Shown: one piece after another, positions 10,850 to 20,532 of the stretch
How the letters are laid out: each line of letters starts with the position of its first letter
Numbering within the stretch: position 1 is the stretch's first letter
From: Mastigamoeba balamuthi
Lineage: Eukaryota; Evosea; Mastigamoebida; Mastigamoebidae
Reading direction: 5' to 3'
Length of the DNA: 64,000 nt
NCBI GenBank assembly: GCA_902651635.1
Contig: CACRSC010000044.1
Coordinates: forward strand, 104,556-168,555
Made by a program: the position numbers and the translations under genes
Notes under the pieces: model-generated
What the model was told of the DNA's origin: nothing
The model's database searches: none
What the model saw: the letters and a program-made list of their open reading frames with translations, nothing else

Positions 10850-13539
10850 GAGGATGATTTCATCCAGCCTGAATAATTCATCCAGCCCGGATGATTTGTC
10901 CAGCCTGGATGAATTTGTCCAGGCTGGTATATGTGAACAGAAATCAGAAGGTCTTGTTCTTTATGGCTGGAAAGAACAGATAATTGATTCATTATCTAGT
11001 TACTATTGTTCAAACTGTTTTTGCTGTGCCATTATCTGTGATTATCCTAGTTGGCTGATTGAAGAGGTCTGCTCACACGTAATCGGTGAAAACCAGGAAC
11101 ATTGCAAACCCTTTTGCGAGGGCAGCGGGGAGGGGATGTGTTGGAGAGGAACAAAAACTACAGAAAGATAGGAAAGAGGCAGTTGCACAGTCTGAGAAAA
11201 GATAGATCACTAAGAGATCTGAAAGAAGAATTGTGATAGATAGACAATTAGAAAGCAAGTAATAGAGCATTCACGAATCTGTGGATATGCTGGAACTGTA
11301 CTGTTGAAAGAGAGGGATTTGGCAAATAAGTGTAGAAAGACGAATCTGCTATTTAAGGATCCATAATTCTTGGAAAGAGAACATACCTTAGTAGAGAACA
11401 CAATATGTGCATCAAGGAAGAAGGTCGAACAACTAACTTCTCGGAATTGCACTATAAGATCCATGAGAAAGCTGCTTCTTAATTAAAAACCACTCTGATT
11501 CAGCAAAAAAGATCCAGCCAAAAAGGAATGAACTGAGCCCTGGCCTCTCTGGCCTGGGGGGTACTATTAACTCTATAGACTGGGTAGAGTGGCAGAAAGG
11601 GGAAAGTGAGCTGCCAGTGGTCTCCAGACACTGCAGCTGTGTTCTACCAGTTCCAAAGGTGCATTTCCTCCATTTCTTGGCCTTTAGCTCTCTTGGGACA
11701 GAGACCTGGGCCACTGCATAGTTGGGTGAAGAAATTCCGATTCCCAGTTTTCGAACATGTAATGATGTTTTCTGAGTGTGTTAAATTTGATTCCTGAATG
11801 ATCTTATGAAAAACCCTGGATCATTTTTGCTGGAGCAGAGTGGTATGACACAATCTGAGAGACTGTGAAGCATCTTCAATAGTGCAAACCCATTGAAAGT
11901 CCTATTCTGAATCAGACCATATGTAAACTTCAATTATCCTGTCGCGAATGTGCCAGTTGGGCTCAACAGAGTATCTATAACCTGCAAGGTCGACAAAATT
12001 CAAACAAACCTCCTGTGATACTGCAGGCTCCTCAAGGCCACCGACTTGATCAATACAAAATGAAGAAGTTTGAAGATCCCAGAATAACTATAGACAGAGG
12101 AAACTCGGGACATAACAGCACTGATCAAGTTGGACTTGTTTTTCTTGGAAGTATCAAGATAAATACTTCACTTCTGCATGATATCATAGAGTTCATGTTT
12201 CTTTGCTGTAATCTTACTAAGACCATGCAATTCCTTAATTCTGTAGAGTGTTATATGCCCAGGAATTGCTATATGGCAACTCTCATTATGGATCTCTGTG
12301 GGTAATGTAGTCAATTCAGGTTAAAGACAGAACTAATCAAAGTCAAAATAAGATATTCCTTGATTCCTTCTTCAGAGATAGTAAAATGGAAAGGCAATGT
12401 AATGAGACACTGTATGCCACTGAGAGGCAGTGAGATTATGATTAAGAGGACCACAGGACTGGGCACACTGTTATGGGTTTACCAGTGTGACAACTACTTG
12501 AGTATGAGACTACTCTGATATACTTTATTATTAAATCAAATAGCAATCCAGTGTTACTGTTTGAGCAAATGAAGAGAAGATAAATTGTACAGAGATGCCT
12601 TCAATTCACAGATAGGGCTTATAATCCAACAAAAACAGTAAGAACATTCTGTAGGACTGGCACACACGTATGACACAGATGCGTAGTTGCACAACTCCAT
12701 AGGGTGGGGCTTGTCAGGCAGTTCAATAAGAGGAATGGTTCCTACTGGTCACAGTTCTGGGCCTTTTGATTGGGGAATAACCTTTCAGCTCTATATCAAT
12801 AGCATTCAGAGATACAAACTGATCAAGAGATTATAAGGCTGCAGTGAGTATTTCTTTAATTGGTATGAGTTCTTCATTGCTAGAAGCAAGATGAGAGAAC
12901 AGGACACAGAAATGTGTATTACTCAAAGATACAGTCATACTCTTAGTATCAAGGAAGTTCTTTGTTACCTTGAATGTCACATTTCTTCGGGCACAGTGCA
13001 CACTGAAGTTCATCATTGCTGTCTCTGGGCGTCGATTAGAGTGTAATAAATCTCAACTATGGAAGTAGGGAAGAAGGAGTGACCATCTTCACCCTTTTCA
13101 CCTCTAAGAAACTGACAGTGATGTGTTGTGCATATGGCTCATTGATGTGTATGTTGGGGACCACAAAAATGTCTTTGAGGCCCAAACACGAAGAAAAGAC
13201 ATAGGGCACTGCACTACAGAAGACCAAGACAGAGTGCTGGACTGTAGTAACAACTGTATGGCAGGGTCGTACCGATGCTGAGCCAACGCAAAAAGAGGCG
13301 TGGAGATATTTGTGTTATGATATTTGTATCAACCATGGGCAAATCTGTGATTTCAGACATGCACACGGACACAACTCTGATGCCTTACCATGTCACCAAG
13401 CTTTGATTAGGGATGTGTTCCTTTCTTCAATTCAAGCCCAATCACTGATGGCTAAATCATCCAGCTTGGCTGTTTTCATCCAGAGTGGATAACCTTATCC
13501 ACTCCGGATAACTCATCCTTTGTGGACAAATTCATCCTC
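10850..13539. mobile_element. 2.69-kb AT-rich DNA element with 5-bp target duplication
   Basis: Sequence CCTCG at 10845-10849 and 13540-13544 flanks the insert, and removing it restores the copy-A reading. The ends are inverted repeats starting GAGGATGA (left GAGGATGATTTCATCC; right, reverse-complemented, GAGGATGAATTTGTCC). Subterminal GGATGA/TCATCC and TCCAGCCTGGATGA-type palindromes are repeated within about 90 bp of each end. The interior is AT-rich with no ORF above about 105 codons and no recognisable transposase. It looks like a non-autonomous or decayed DNA transposon. A 5-bp duplication with this terminus fits none of the superfamilies I can name with confidence. Confidence 0.85.
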
Positions 13540-13690
13540 CCTCGTCTGCCACGCCTCGCGCACCGTCATGTGCCTGCCGGGGAACTGTACCCTGAGGTAC
13601 CACTGCTCCGGGGGCTCGGGCAGCTGTCCCGCAATGCAGGAAGCTGCGCAGAGCACCAGGGAACAGAGGCACAACTCCCGCATCGACATC

Positions 13691-14430
13691 GCGAGAGCTG
13701 ACCCAACAATTTGAAAATAGTGACTTTGCGCCTTCAGAGAATGCAGCTTATGTAATCCCCCACCGAAACTGGTATTCTTCTCTGCACGAATCCGCAATCG
13801 GCAGCCTGACAGCAGGATTTTGACCCGAGCCAACCGATCAAAAGGGGCTCCTCGTTATCTTCTCAGCCTTTTCTTGCGTTTCTCACCTGCACGAGGCGAA
13901 ATCGCTCTCTGAGCACGATATCTCGCATTGCATTCAGCGCCCACTCCATCGCCAGCTCGACTGGAGTCCTGTCGCCCGCACTTCATCACAAACAGAGCGT
14001 TTGAAGCTCTGCTCCAACCCGACTTTTCTCACCTCGTTGGGTCCAGCCGAGAAATCTCAACAGATCTATGGCCTGGCGCTCCACAGGCAGTCGTCCAGGA
14101 ACGCACCCTATGGCCCACAGTAGATACCGAGAAACAGACATCCGGTGCACGACTGTTGAAAAACGCTTTGTTGTCGGGAACAGATTAATACCCGCAGCAG
14201 CACAACCGAAATGCGATTATCGCAATTATCGTAATTGACCGAGCGCTGTGGTAACCCCCGACACTCCGGTTGCGTCCAAGTCGTCGACGAGAGGGACGAC
14301 GCGATGCCGGTCAACCAGGCGCAGTCGGACGGGCCGCAGGCCTGCACAGCTGCGGGGAGTGAGATCTGCCAAGTCCCGTTGCTCGTTTCAGGGTGGTCAT
14401 CCGCGTGGGGACCAGAGGGAGACTCATCTG
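13691..14430. repeat. Second copy of the copy-A upstream region
   Basis: Directly repeats about 5620-6363 in the same orientation. The first ~170 bp are moderately diverged; from about 13850 to 14430 only a few differences are visible, and the shadow translations of 5862-6122 and 13928-14188 are identical. The match ends abruptly at 14430, where a fragment of the SUMO-site gene begins. Confidence 0.85.
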
Positions 14431-14700
14431 GAGTATGTCTGCCTCCAGTCGGCCAGGTGGATCGACCACTTGCACTGCGATGTCGCCCAGACCGCCGCGC
14501 CCTGGTTGGCGACCGCCGCGGTCTGGGCGACATCGCAGTGCAAGTGGTCGTTCAAGGAGCCACAGAAGGCGCCTGAGCACCGGTTCGTCATGATCTTTGT
14601 GCTCGACCCCCAGAAACCGCATCGTGAACCACGAGGTCCTGCGGACCGTGCGCTTCATGGCAAGAGGCAGTTTCCTGAAATTGAGCATACCCTTAAGATG
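14431..14700 (+). pseudogene. Scrambled exon-2 fragment of the SUMO-site gene family
   Basis: Matches exon 2 and the following intron of the gene at 7309-8311 (from about 7645 to 7920) but contains an internal inversion. A stretch equivalent to 7674-7735 is present forward, then as its reverse complement, then the forward sequence resumes at TTCAAGGAGCC. No reading frame survives. It joins the upstream duplicate (to 14430) on the left and surface copy C on the right. Confidence 0.8.
14463..14550. repeat. Perfect 33-bp inverted repeat (hairpin)
   Basis: Arms 14463-14495 and 14518-14550 are exact reverse complements, separated by a 22-bp loop. The loop is itself the reverse complement of a neighbouring part of the parent exon, so this is a snap-back inversion rather than a terminator. 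Confidence 0.9.
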
Positions 14701-15075
14701 AGTAGGAACGAGCTGTTGAACTACAGAAGAGTGTCCGTGCCAGCCAGGTAGACAAAGCCGACTGGCGATTCGAGCTTCAGATCAAGGAACCAGAGAAGAG
14801 GTACAGTGAGAGACAGGCCTGGGCTTCAGAGGTGTCACAGTTCAGACAGAGTCAGAGGTGGAGTTGAAGGTCGCGGAGAGGTCGTCGCGCCAGAAGGCCG
14901 AGTAGTTGAAGGGCTGCAGGTACTAAAGATGGCCTTTGGGAAGTCACCCTCAGCCCAGAAGGCTGTGCTCCACGTGAAGGCATCAAGGTCCTTCCACAGC
15001 TCGTCCCTCACGAATGCCATGCCATTGGCTCTTGTACCGTGAACGACACACAACACACGCATCGACATGGCGACA
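14701..15075 (-). pseudogene. Surface protein family, copy C: short internally deleted relic
   Basis: Three non-adjacent pieces of copy A are joined: last-exon sequence (14701-14780), the end of exon 3 with its splice region (about 14785-15035) and the start-codon region (about 15040-15075, with the ACACACGCATCGACATGGCG block). About 1.5 kb of the gene is missing, so only a remnant remains. Confidence 0.75.
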
Positions 15076-17239
15076 GAGAGCTCTGTTAACTGACCCAACA
15101 AATTGAAAATGGTGACTTTGCACCTTCACAGAATGCGGCTGATGTATCCCCCGCCTAAACTGGTATTCTTCTCTGCACGAATCCGCATTCGGCAGCCTGG
15201 CTGCAGGATTTTGACCCGAGCCAACCGACCGAACGGGCTCCTCGTTTTTCCTAGCCTTTTCTTGCGTTTCTCATCAGCAGGAGATGAAAAACTTATGCGA
15301 ACACGATAACTCGCATGGTCTTCAGCGCCCACTCCATCGCCAGCTTGACTGGAGTCCTGTCGCCTGTGATTCATTACGAACGGAGCGTTTGAAGCTCTTC
15401 TCCAACCCTCATTTTCTCTCGCCTCGTTGGCGCCACCAGAGAAATATCTACAGATCTAATTGTCTGGCGCTCCTCAGGCAGTCGTCCGAAAACCCCACCC
15501 TATGGCCCACAGTAGAACCGAGAAACAGACGCAACATCCGGTGCACGACTGTTGAAAACGCTTTGTTGTCAGGAACAGATTCCCTGTAACCAGTACAACC
15601 GAAGAGCAATTCTTCTAAATGATCGAGCGCTTGTAACTTCCGACACTCCGGTTGCATCCAAGTCGTTGACGAGAGGGACTACGCGTGGTTGGTCAACCAG
15701 GCGTCGGACGGGCCACGGGCCTGCACAGCTGCGGGGAGTGAGATCTGCCAAGTCCCGTTGCTCGTTTCAGGGTGGTCATCCGCGTGGGGACCAGAGGGAG
15801 ACTCATATGACCCCACACTCTGGATTGACGAGCTGTCCCAGGCTGAGAGAGAGGGGAGAGGGCCGGGAGAAGGGTTGGGTGGGACAGGGACAATCAACGG
15901 GATGCCGCCCTCGGAAACGCCACCCTCGAGCAGTGAAGGACCCCGCCTTGCTCTCCAGAGACCGCAGAGTCAAGCATCTCCCCCATGCCCCGAGACTTCC
16001 CGGCCAAGCCCACTCCCCGCACCTTGGGTTATTCAAACAACGTGTCGCAGGCAGATGATGACCCGTGTGCTGTCCTCCGGCGACATCTCGTGGTGATCAT
16101 GGGATGCGAGGGCCTGTATGAGCGCGAACGACCACTGTTGTCACAGAGGATCGAGAAGGCGCAGTAGCGCTGTCGTAACAGGCTCCTGGGACTGTGCGGG
16201 AGGGCGAATACAAATATTGCCGTCTAGGATTGCGGGCGCAGTCCAATACGAAGCGGCTCTCCGGCACGTCGAAGGGCCTGACTCGTGATCTGCTAGCGTC
16301 AACCCCTCCTCTCTGTCACCTGTCGCGCCCAGGAAGGATGCCGCTAGCCTGCGTGGGCATCACGCGGGGTCAGGTCGCTCGTCGCACATCAGAGGCAATA
16401 CGATGAACACTGCAGGTTGGCTGCGGGTCTCTGGCGCTCCTCGGGCTTGGTGTGGTCGTGCGCCCTGGGGACCCGGAGCGCTCGAGCGATGAGGGCGACC
16501 TGCGGTGCGAGACCTGCGAGCAGATGCTCCTGATTGCCATGTGATCCTGCAGTCCAAAATATTGTTTGTGCCCTCGCGGCTGCTTCGTCACGCGGTGGCA
16601 TCTGCGACCCCGGACGCTTCGACAGTCTCGTGATTTCAGATTGGTTGCATCGCCTGGCTCAGCACAAAGCGGCTTTCAGACTTGTCGAACCGTGCGCCAT
16701 CTGCTCTCGTCATTATACCTTCAAAAGTGTCAGCGGTTGTGTCTACTGCATCGGGGAGATGCTGGCCACTTGTGATCTGGTGGTCTCCGAGGGGCAGGCT
16801 CTGCCAGTCTCAGTGAAAAATGCGAACCGAGTCCGAGCAGCGCCAATGCAAGAGAACGAACGGGATTATTTGTGAGAAGGCTGCAGCACATTTCGCCCTG
16901 GTGCAAGGGGCGGGACCTGGGAATGTGGTAGGAGTGGCAGTGACGGTGCAGCTGCTCCCGATTTCTCTGCGGTCTGGATATGTTCGTGCTGCACCTCCAT
17001 CAGAGATGCGGTAATTGCTTCCGAAGAGCCTCCTGTCAGAGACACCTGCAGTCCCGGAATGCTATCTTGGTATTTCTACAGAATTGGTCCAGCTTCTTGG
17101 GTTGCTCACTGCCAAATGCCCTGCATGCGACACGAGTCGAAGTTTCGTTGCTTGTATCCTGAATACAATTGTACCGTTATGAAAGAGCTGCCAAGGTGGG
17201 TTCGTCTGAATCTCTGTGAGTTGTCTGCTCTAACTGACG
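15076..17239. other. Third, diverged copy of the upstream block plus unassigned sequence
   Basis: 15080-16350 is a diverged repeat of 5630-6900. From about 16360 to 17239 I recognise nothing: short open frames in several registers, no domain, no repeat. One piece (16260-16290, CGGCACGTCGAAGGGCC) also matches 6840-6860. Confidence 0.5.
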
Positions 17240-17790
17240 CTCTATCCTCAGGGAACCCGTGCAGCCACTTGGACTGTCATGACGGCCCCCGTTATGACAG
17301 AGACAAGCTCCATCAGTATGGACTTCGTAGGGACGAGCCGAGGAAGGTCCATGACGCTCTCACTTGGCTCATAGCCAGCTGGACGATGAGCAGCCTGCAG
17401 AGAACCGTCCACCCTTCCCAGCCGCTCGGAGGGATTCTGGCGGGGTGGCAGGACGTTCTGGTTCGGCTCAGTGAACTTCTCGACGGCCGAAGTGGTGGGC
17501 ATCACGCGCAACACGGTCGTGGAGGGCAGGAGGTTGGACGTACGGCACGCCGCGGGGACGACGCTGGGCATCGAGTCGCCCTACGACCTGGTGTACGCCG
17601 CTGGCACCGACACTGACTGGCTGGTGTCGCTCATGGGTCGTTCTTCTTCGGCGTCGTGGCAAGACGGTGCCCGTCGTCTGCAGAGTCCACGTGTTCGAGC
17701 AGGACCTCCCCATAAGCACCTGTGTATTTACTCGGTCGAGGCCTGTGCCAGAGCTCAGGCAGTCTGGGGAGTCCCCTGCCAGCATTGAGC
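17240..17790 (+). pseudogene. Surface protein family, copy D: inverted C-terminal relic
   Basis: The only copy on the plus strand. It carries degraded C-terminal-domain sequence (SSLQRTV, matching SSLQSTV of copies F and G), then GITRNTVVEGRRLDVRHA, GIESPYDLVYAAGTDT and, after frame changes near 17620, QSPRVRAGP-type sequence equivalent to the CRVHVFEQ block. The signal peptide, N-terminal domain and Cys-rich part are missing. Confidence 0.8.
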
Positions 17791-17925
17791 TCTCCATGTT
17801 CATCATGTTGGACATTTGCAGATTTATGAATCTAAATAATTGGCATCTGACAGACTTATGAGGACATGCAGTGTCCCTACGTATTGCCTGGCGAGTCCAT
17901 CTGATTTGAGCACCAGAGCAGTGCC

Positions 17926-18863
17926 ATGGGTTCGGGAGCCTCACTCGCCAAGAACTCGGAGGTGATCGTCAAGCTTGAGGCGCAGGACGACTCGCAGGTG
18001 CACGTCAAGAGCGAGCCCCAGGACGACTCGAAGGCGATCGTCAAGCCCGAGCCCCAGGACGACCCGGAGGTGCACGCCCAGGTCGAGATGGAGTGGCACG
18101 AGCCTCCCACGAAGCAGTCCCGTTTGCGGGCTCCCCAGGATGATGAGCCGAACACCTCCACCGTAAGTTCATTGCCCCTATGAATCAGAACAGTTGGAGT
18201 GCTCACAAATGGGTTCCTCAAGTCGGCGAGGTGGATCGACCAGACACACGGCAGCGCTGGCCAGACCGAGAGCAAGACCAAGAGGAGCCGCAGCCAGAGG
18301 CGGCACGACAAGATGTTCAGGGAGCCGCAGGAGTTCCCCGAGCGCCGGTTCATCACTAACTTCGTTCTGGACCCCCAGAAGACGCACACGGTGAACCACG
18401 AGGTCCTGCAGATGGTGGGCTTCTTGGTACGTGACCATTTCATTTTTTGTGAAGTAATCCCTTATCGTGCGTGCGGGGCACACAGCCGATGGCTGTGGCG
18501 ATCGGGTCGTTGCTCAGGAACGGCGCCATGTGGCTGGGGCTGAGCATCGCCTCGGAGATTTCGACTGCCGCCGTCCACGCAGTCCTCGTGGTGGACACGG
18601 GCTCCTGCGTCTGGAGCGTCGGGCACGGGGTCTGCGGGCTCGCGATCGCGAACCTCGACGACACAGTCGCCAAGTACAACGACCCCAAGATCACGGGGCA
18701 CAAGGCCCCGCTGCTGTGGCTCTTCAACGTCGCGAACAACCACTACCCCGTCGAGCTGCCGGCATCCACGTGGCGTTCGGTGTTGTACGCCGCGGGGACA
18801 CGCCAGATGCTGGAGGAAGGAGTCCGGAGCGTGATTCTCAGGCTCTTCGAGATTCCCCTCTGA
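17926..18863 (+). CDS. Tandem SUMO-site-motif protein, copy 2
   Basis: Exons 17926-18162, 18223-18426, 18486-18863 (introns 60 and 59 nt, same positions and phase as copy 1), 272 aa. The 12-residue N-terminal repeat gives VKLEAQDD (K16), VKSEPQDD (K28) and VKPEPQDD (K40). In the fourth unit the acceptor lysine is replaced by Q52 (AQVEMEW), so one potential SUMO site is lost. Exon 2 keeps a basic stretch (TKRSRSQRR). Exon 3 keeps the conserved core (ITGHKAPLLWLFNVANNHYP) and the LFEIPL end. Both copies lie on the plus strand beside minus-strand surface genes, hinting that the two families travel as one block. Function unknown. Confidence 0.75.
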
Positions 18864-19199
18864 GCTCCCACCAGTGATTTGCCTACAATCACGGTACGTG
18901 CTGGCAGTCCCCACGTGCCCGCGCTTCTTCCGTAGAGACGTGTCGCTGCCAGCCGATCGACTCACTGCAAAAGAACATCGATATCTTTCAGACATTTGTA
19001 TGAGTGTCGACTTGAGTTGTTCTTCGATGCTGCACGGTTGTCGGCATGGCTGTATGCATTGTTCTGACCAGGCCTTTTCAGCGAGTGTGAGCCACACCTC
19101 CCGGTGGTTGATGGCGCAAGGTCGAGCCCCGACGGTCGGCGCGTGTGCTCGTTCAGAAGGCAGTCCAGTCCGTCCTGCGAGCTCTCTTCAGCCGGTCCG
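18864..19199. other. Short convergent spacer
   Basis: Between the 3' ends of SUMO-site copy 2 and surface copy E. No feature recognised. Confidence 0.4.
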
Positions 19200-20188
19200 T
19201 CACGCCCGAGAGGCGACCAGCCCTGCCAGCAGCAGTGGCAGGGCGCGTACAGCAGACGTTCTCGCGGAGCCCTCGGCCACCTCCGGGGCCCCCAGAGCCC
19301 TCGCGGGCCTCGCGACGTAGCACGCCTGCGCGAAGGCGCTGCTCGCTGGCGGCCTCGCTGCGAACGGCCCGCCCACGCACTGCCTGGGCGGCGCAAACGC
19401 AGCGCCGGCGACGGGGGACCGCGCGTCGAACGTGAGGACCGAGCAGGCGACAGGGATGTCCATGCCGAGGTCGTCCGAGTAGAACGAGCCGTTGAACGAC
19501 AGCAGCACGTCGGTGCCCGCGGCGTAGACGACGTCGTAGGGCGAGGCCATCCCCAGCGTCGTCCCCCTGGCGTGGTACACGTCGACCTGCCTGCCCCCTG
19601 CGGCCACGTTGCGCGTGACGCCGGCCACGTCGAGCGTCGAGAAGTTCACGGGGCCGAACCAGAACCTCCTGCCCAGCAATTCAGATCCGGATTCAATCGC
19701 CCCGCAGGCAGCACAGCGAGACGGGGGCGAGGGCCTCCGCGGGCGGACCTGGGGAGCAGGGGCGTGACAGTGCAGGAGGTGTTGGAGGTGGCGTTGAAGG
19801 TGCGGGCGAGGTCGTCGCGCCAGACAGCGAGGTAGTCGTAGGGCCTGAGGACCGCGTAGATGCTCTCCTGCTGGCTGGCCGCCCAGAACTGCGTCCGCCA
19901 CGCAAAGGCCCCCTGGTCCCTCCACAGCTCGTCGCGCACGTACACGATGCCCGCCAGGCTCGTCACCGCCACCACGTGTGCCGAGCACGGCAGCTCCGGC
20001 AGCCTCACCGTCGCTCTCCTGCTCGTTGCTGGAGCTGCTGGGGCTGCAGTGGTCCTGTGGTGGAGGCCATTGCGCAGGCTGTGCAGCAGAGCAGAGGACA
20101 GATACGGCTGAGCCTCTGCTGCTGCAGTGGTCGCAAGCGCCAGCAGCAGGGCGAGGGCGAGAGGTGCGAGAGATACACGGGATGCCAT
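19200..20188 (-). CDS. Surface protein family, copy E: single-domain short member
   Basis: The start Met opens a clear signal peptide (LAPLALALLLALATTAAA). The protein then goes directly to the C-terminal domain shared with copies A, F and G: LPCSAHVVAVTSLAGIVYVR, YLAVWRDDLARTFN, then after one intron (donor CCCCAG/GTCCGC near 19757; acceptor GGGCAG/GAGG near 19671) FWFGPVNFSTLDVAG, VYAAGTDVLLSFNGSF and CSVLTFDARSP. It ends with a hydrophobic tail (AVRALPLLLAGLVASRA) typical of a GPI signal. The N-terminal PEQW domain and the PSI-like Cys repeats are absent, so this is either an ancestral single-domain form or a reduced one. About 300 aa. Confidence 0.75.
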
Positions 20189-20532
20189 TGCAACGGCAGT
20201 GCTTTGTTGTTGTTGTGTGGCTGTAGGGTGTGTACCGGCGGTGCCCGATGACGTTTTTGTCCGATTCGGCCGATTCGATTCGGTTGTCTGACATGTGCGA
20301 ACCCGCTGTTGTCCTTGTCTCCATACCCCTTCTGAGTCGGCGGACGCTCTCGGTACTCGAATCTGCACGGGGAGGGCAAGCCGTCGCTCTGGTCGCCGCA
20401 GAGACACTCGGATCGGGGAATGCGAAATTGTCGGCATACTGCGCACTCCGTAGCACAGGGACAGCTGCTCTTTGTTGCCTCCTCGGTGGTCAGGAGCACT
20501 CCTCCTGCTGAGAGCCCCTTCTCCACAGGATT
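20189..20532. other. Spacer between surface copies E and F
   Basis: Would hold the promoter of copy E. Nothing else recognised. Confidence 0.4.

Larger units (their letters stand above)
8483..13690 (-). pseudogene. Surface protein family, copy B: relic split by three insertions
   Basis: Pieces align in order with copy A on the minus strand: the start of the last exon (about 8483-8720), the C-terminal half of exon 3 (about 8740-8863 and 9097-9350), the Cys-rich region (about 9350-9930), part of exon 1 (about 10020-10063 and 10684-10849) and the N-terminus (13540-13690, signal peptide ELCLCSLVLCAASCIAG). The last ~320 bp of the gene are missing. It is interrupted by a MITE (8864-9096), a fragment of an unrelated gene (about 10064-10683) and a 2.69-kb AT-rich DNA element (10850-13539). 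Frames are also broken between insertions, so it is not functional. Confidence 0.85.

Noticed and set aside
10850-13539. Search for a transposase or reverse transcriptase inside the AT-rich element
   Set aside because: Only short frames without family resemblance were seen on either strand.
14463-14550. Perfect hairpin as a possible terminator, miRNA precursor or cruciform regulator
   Set aside because: The sequence is explained by a local inversion of exon material from the SUMO-site gene family.
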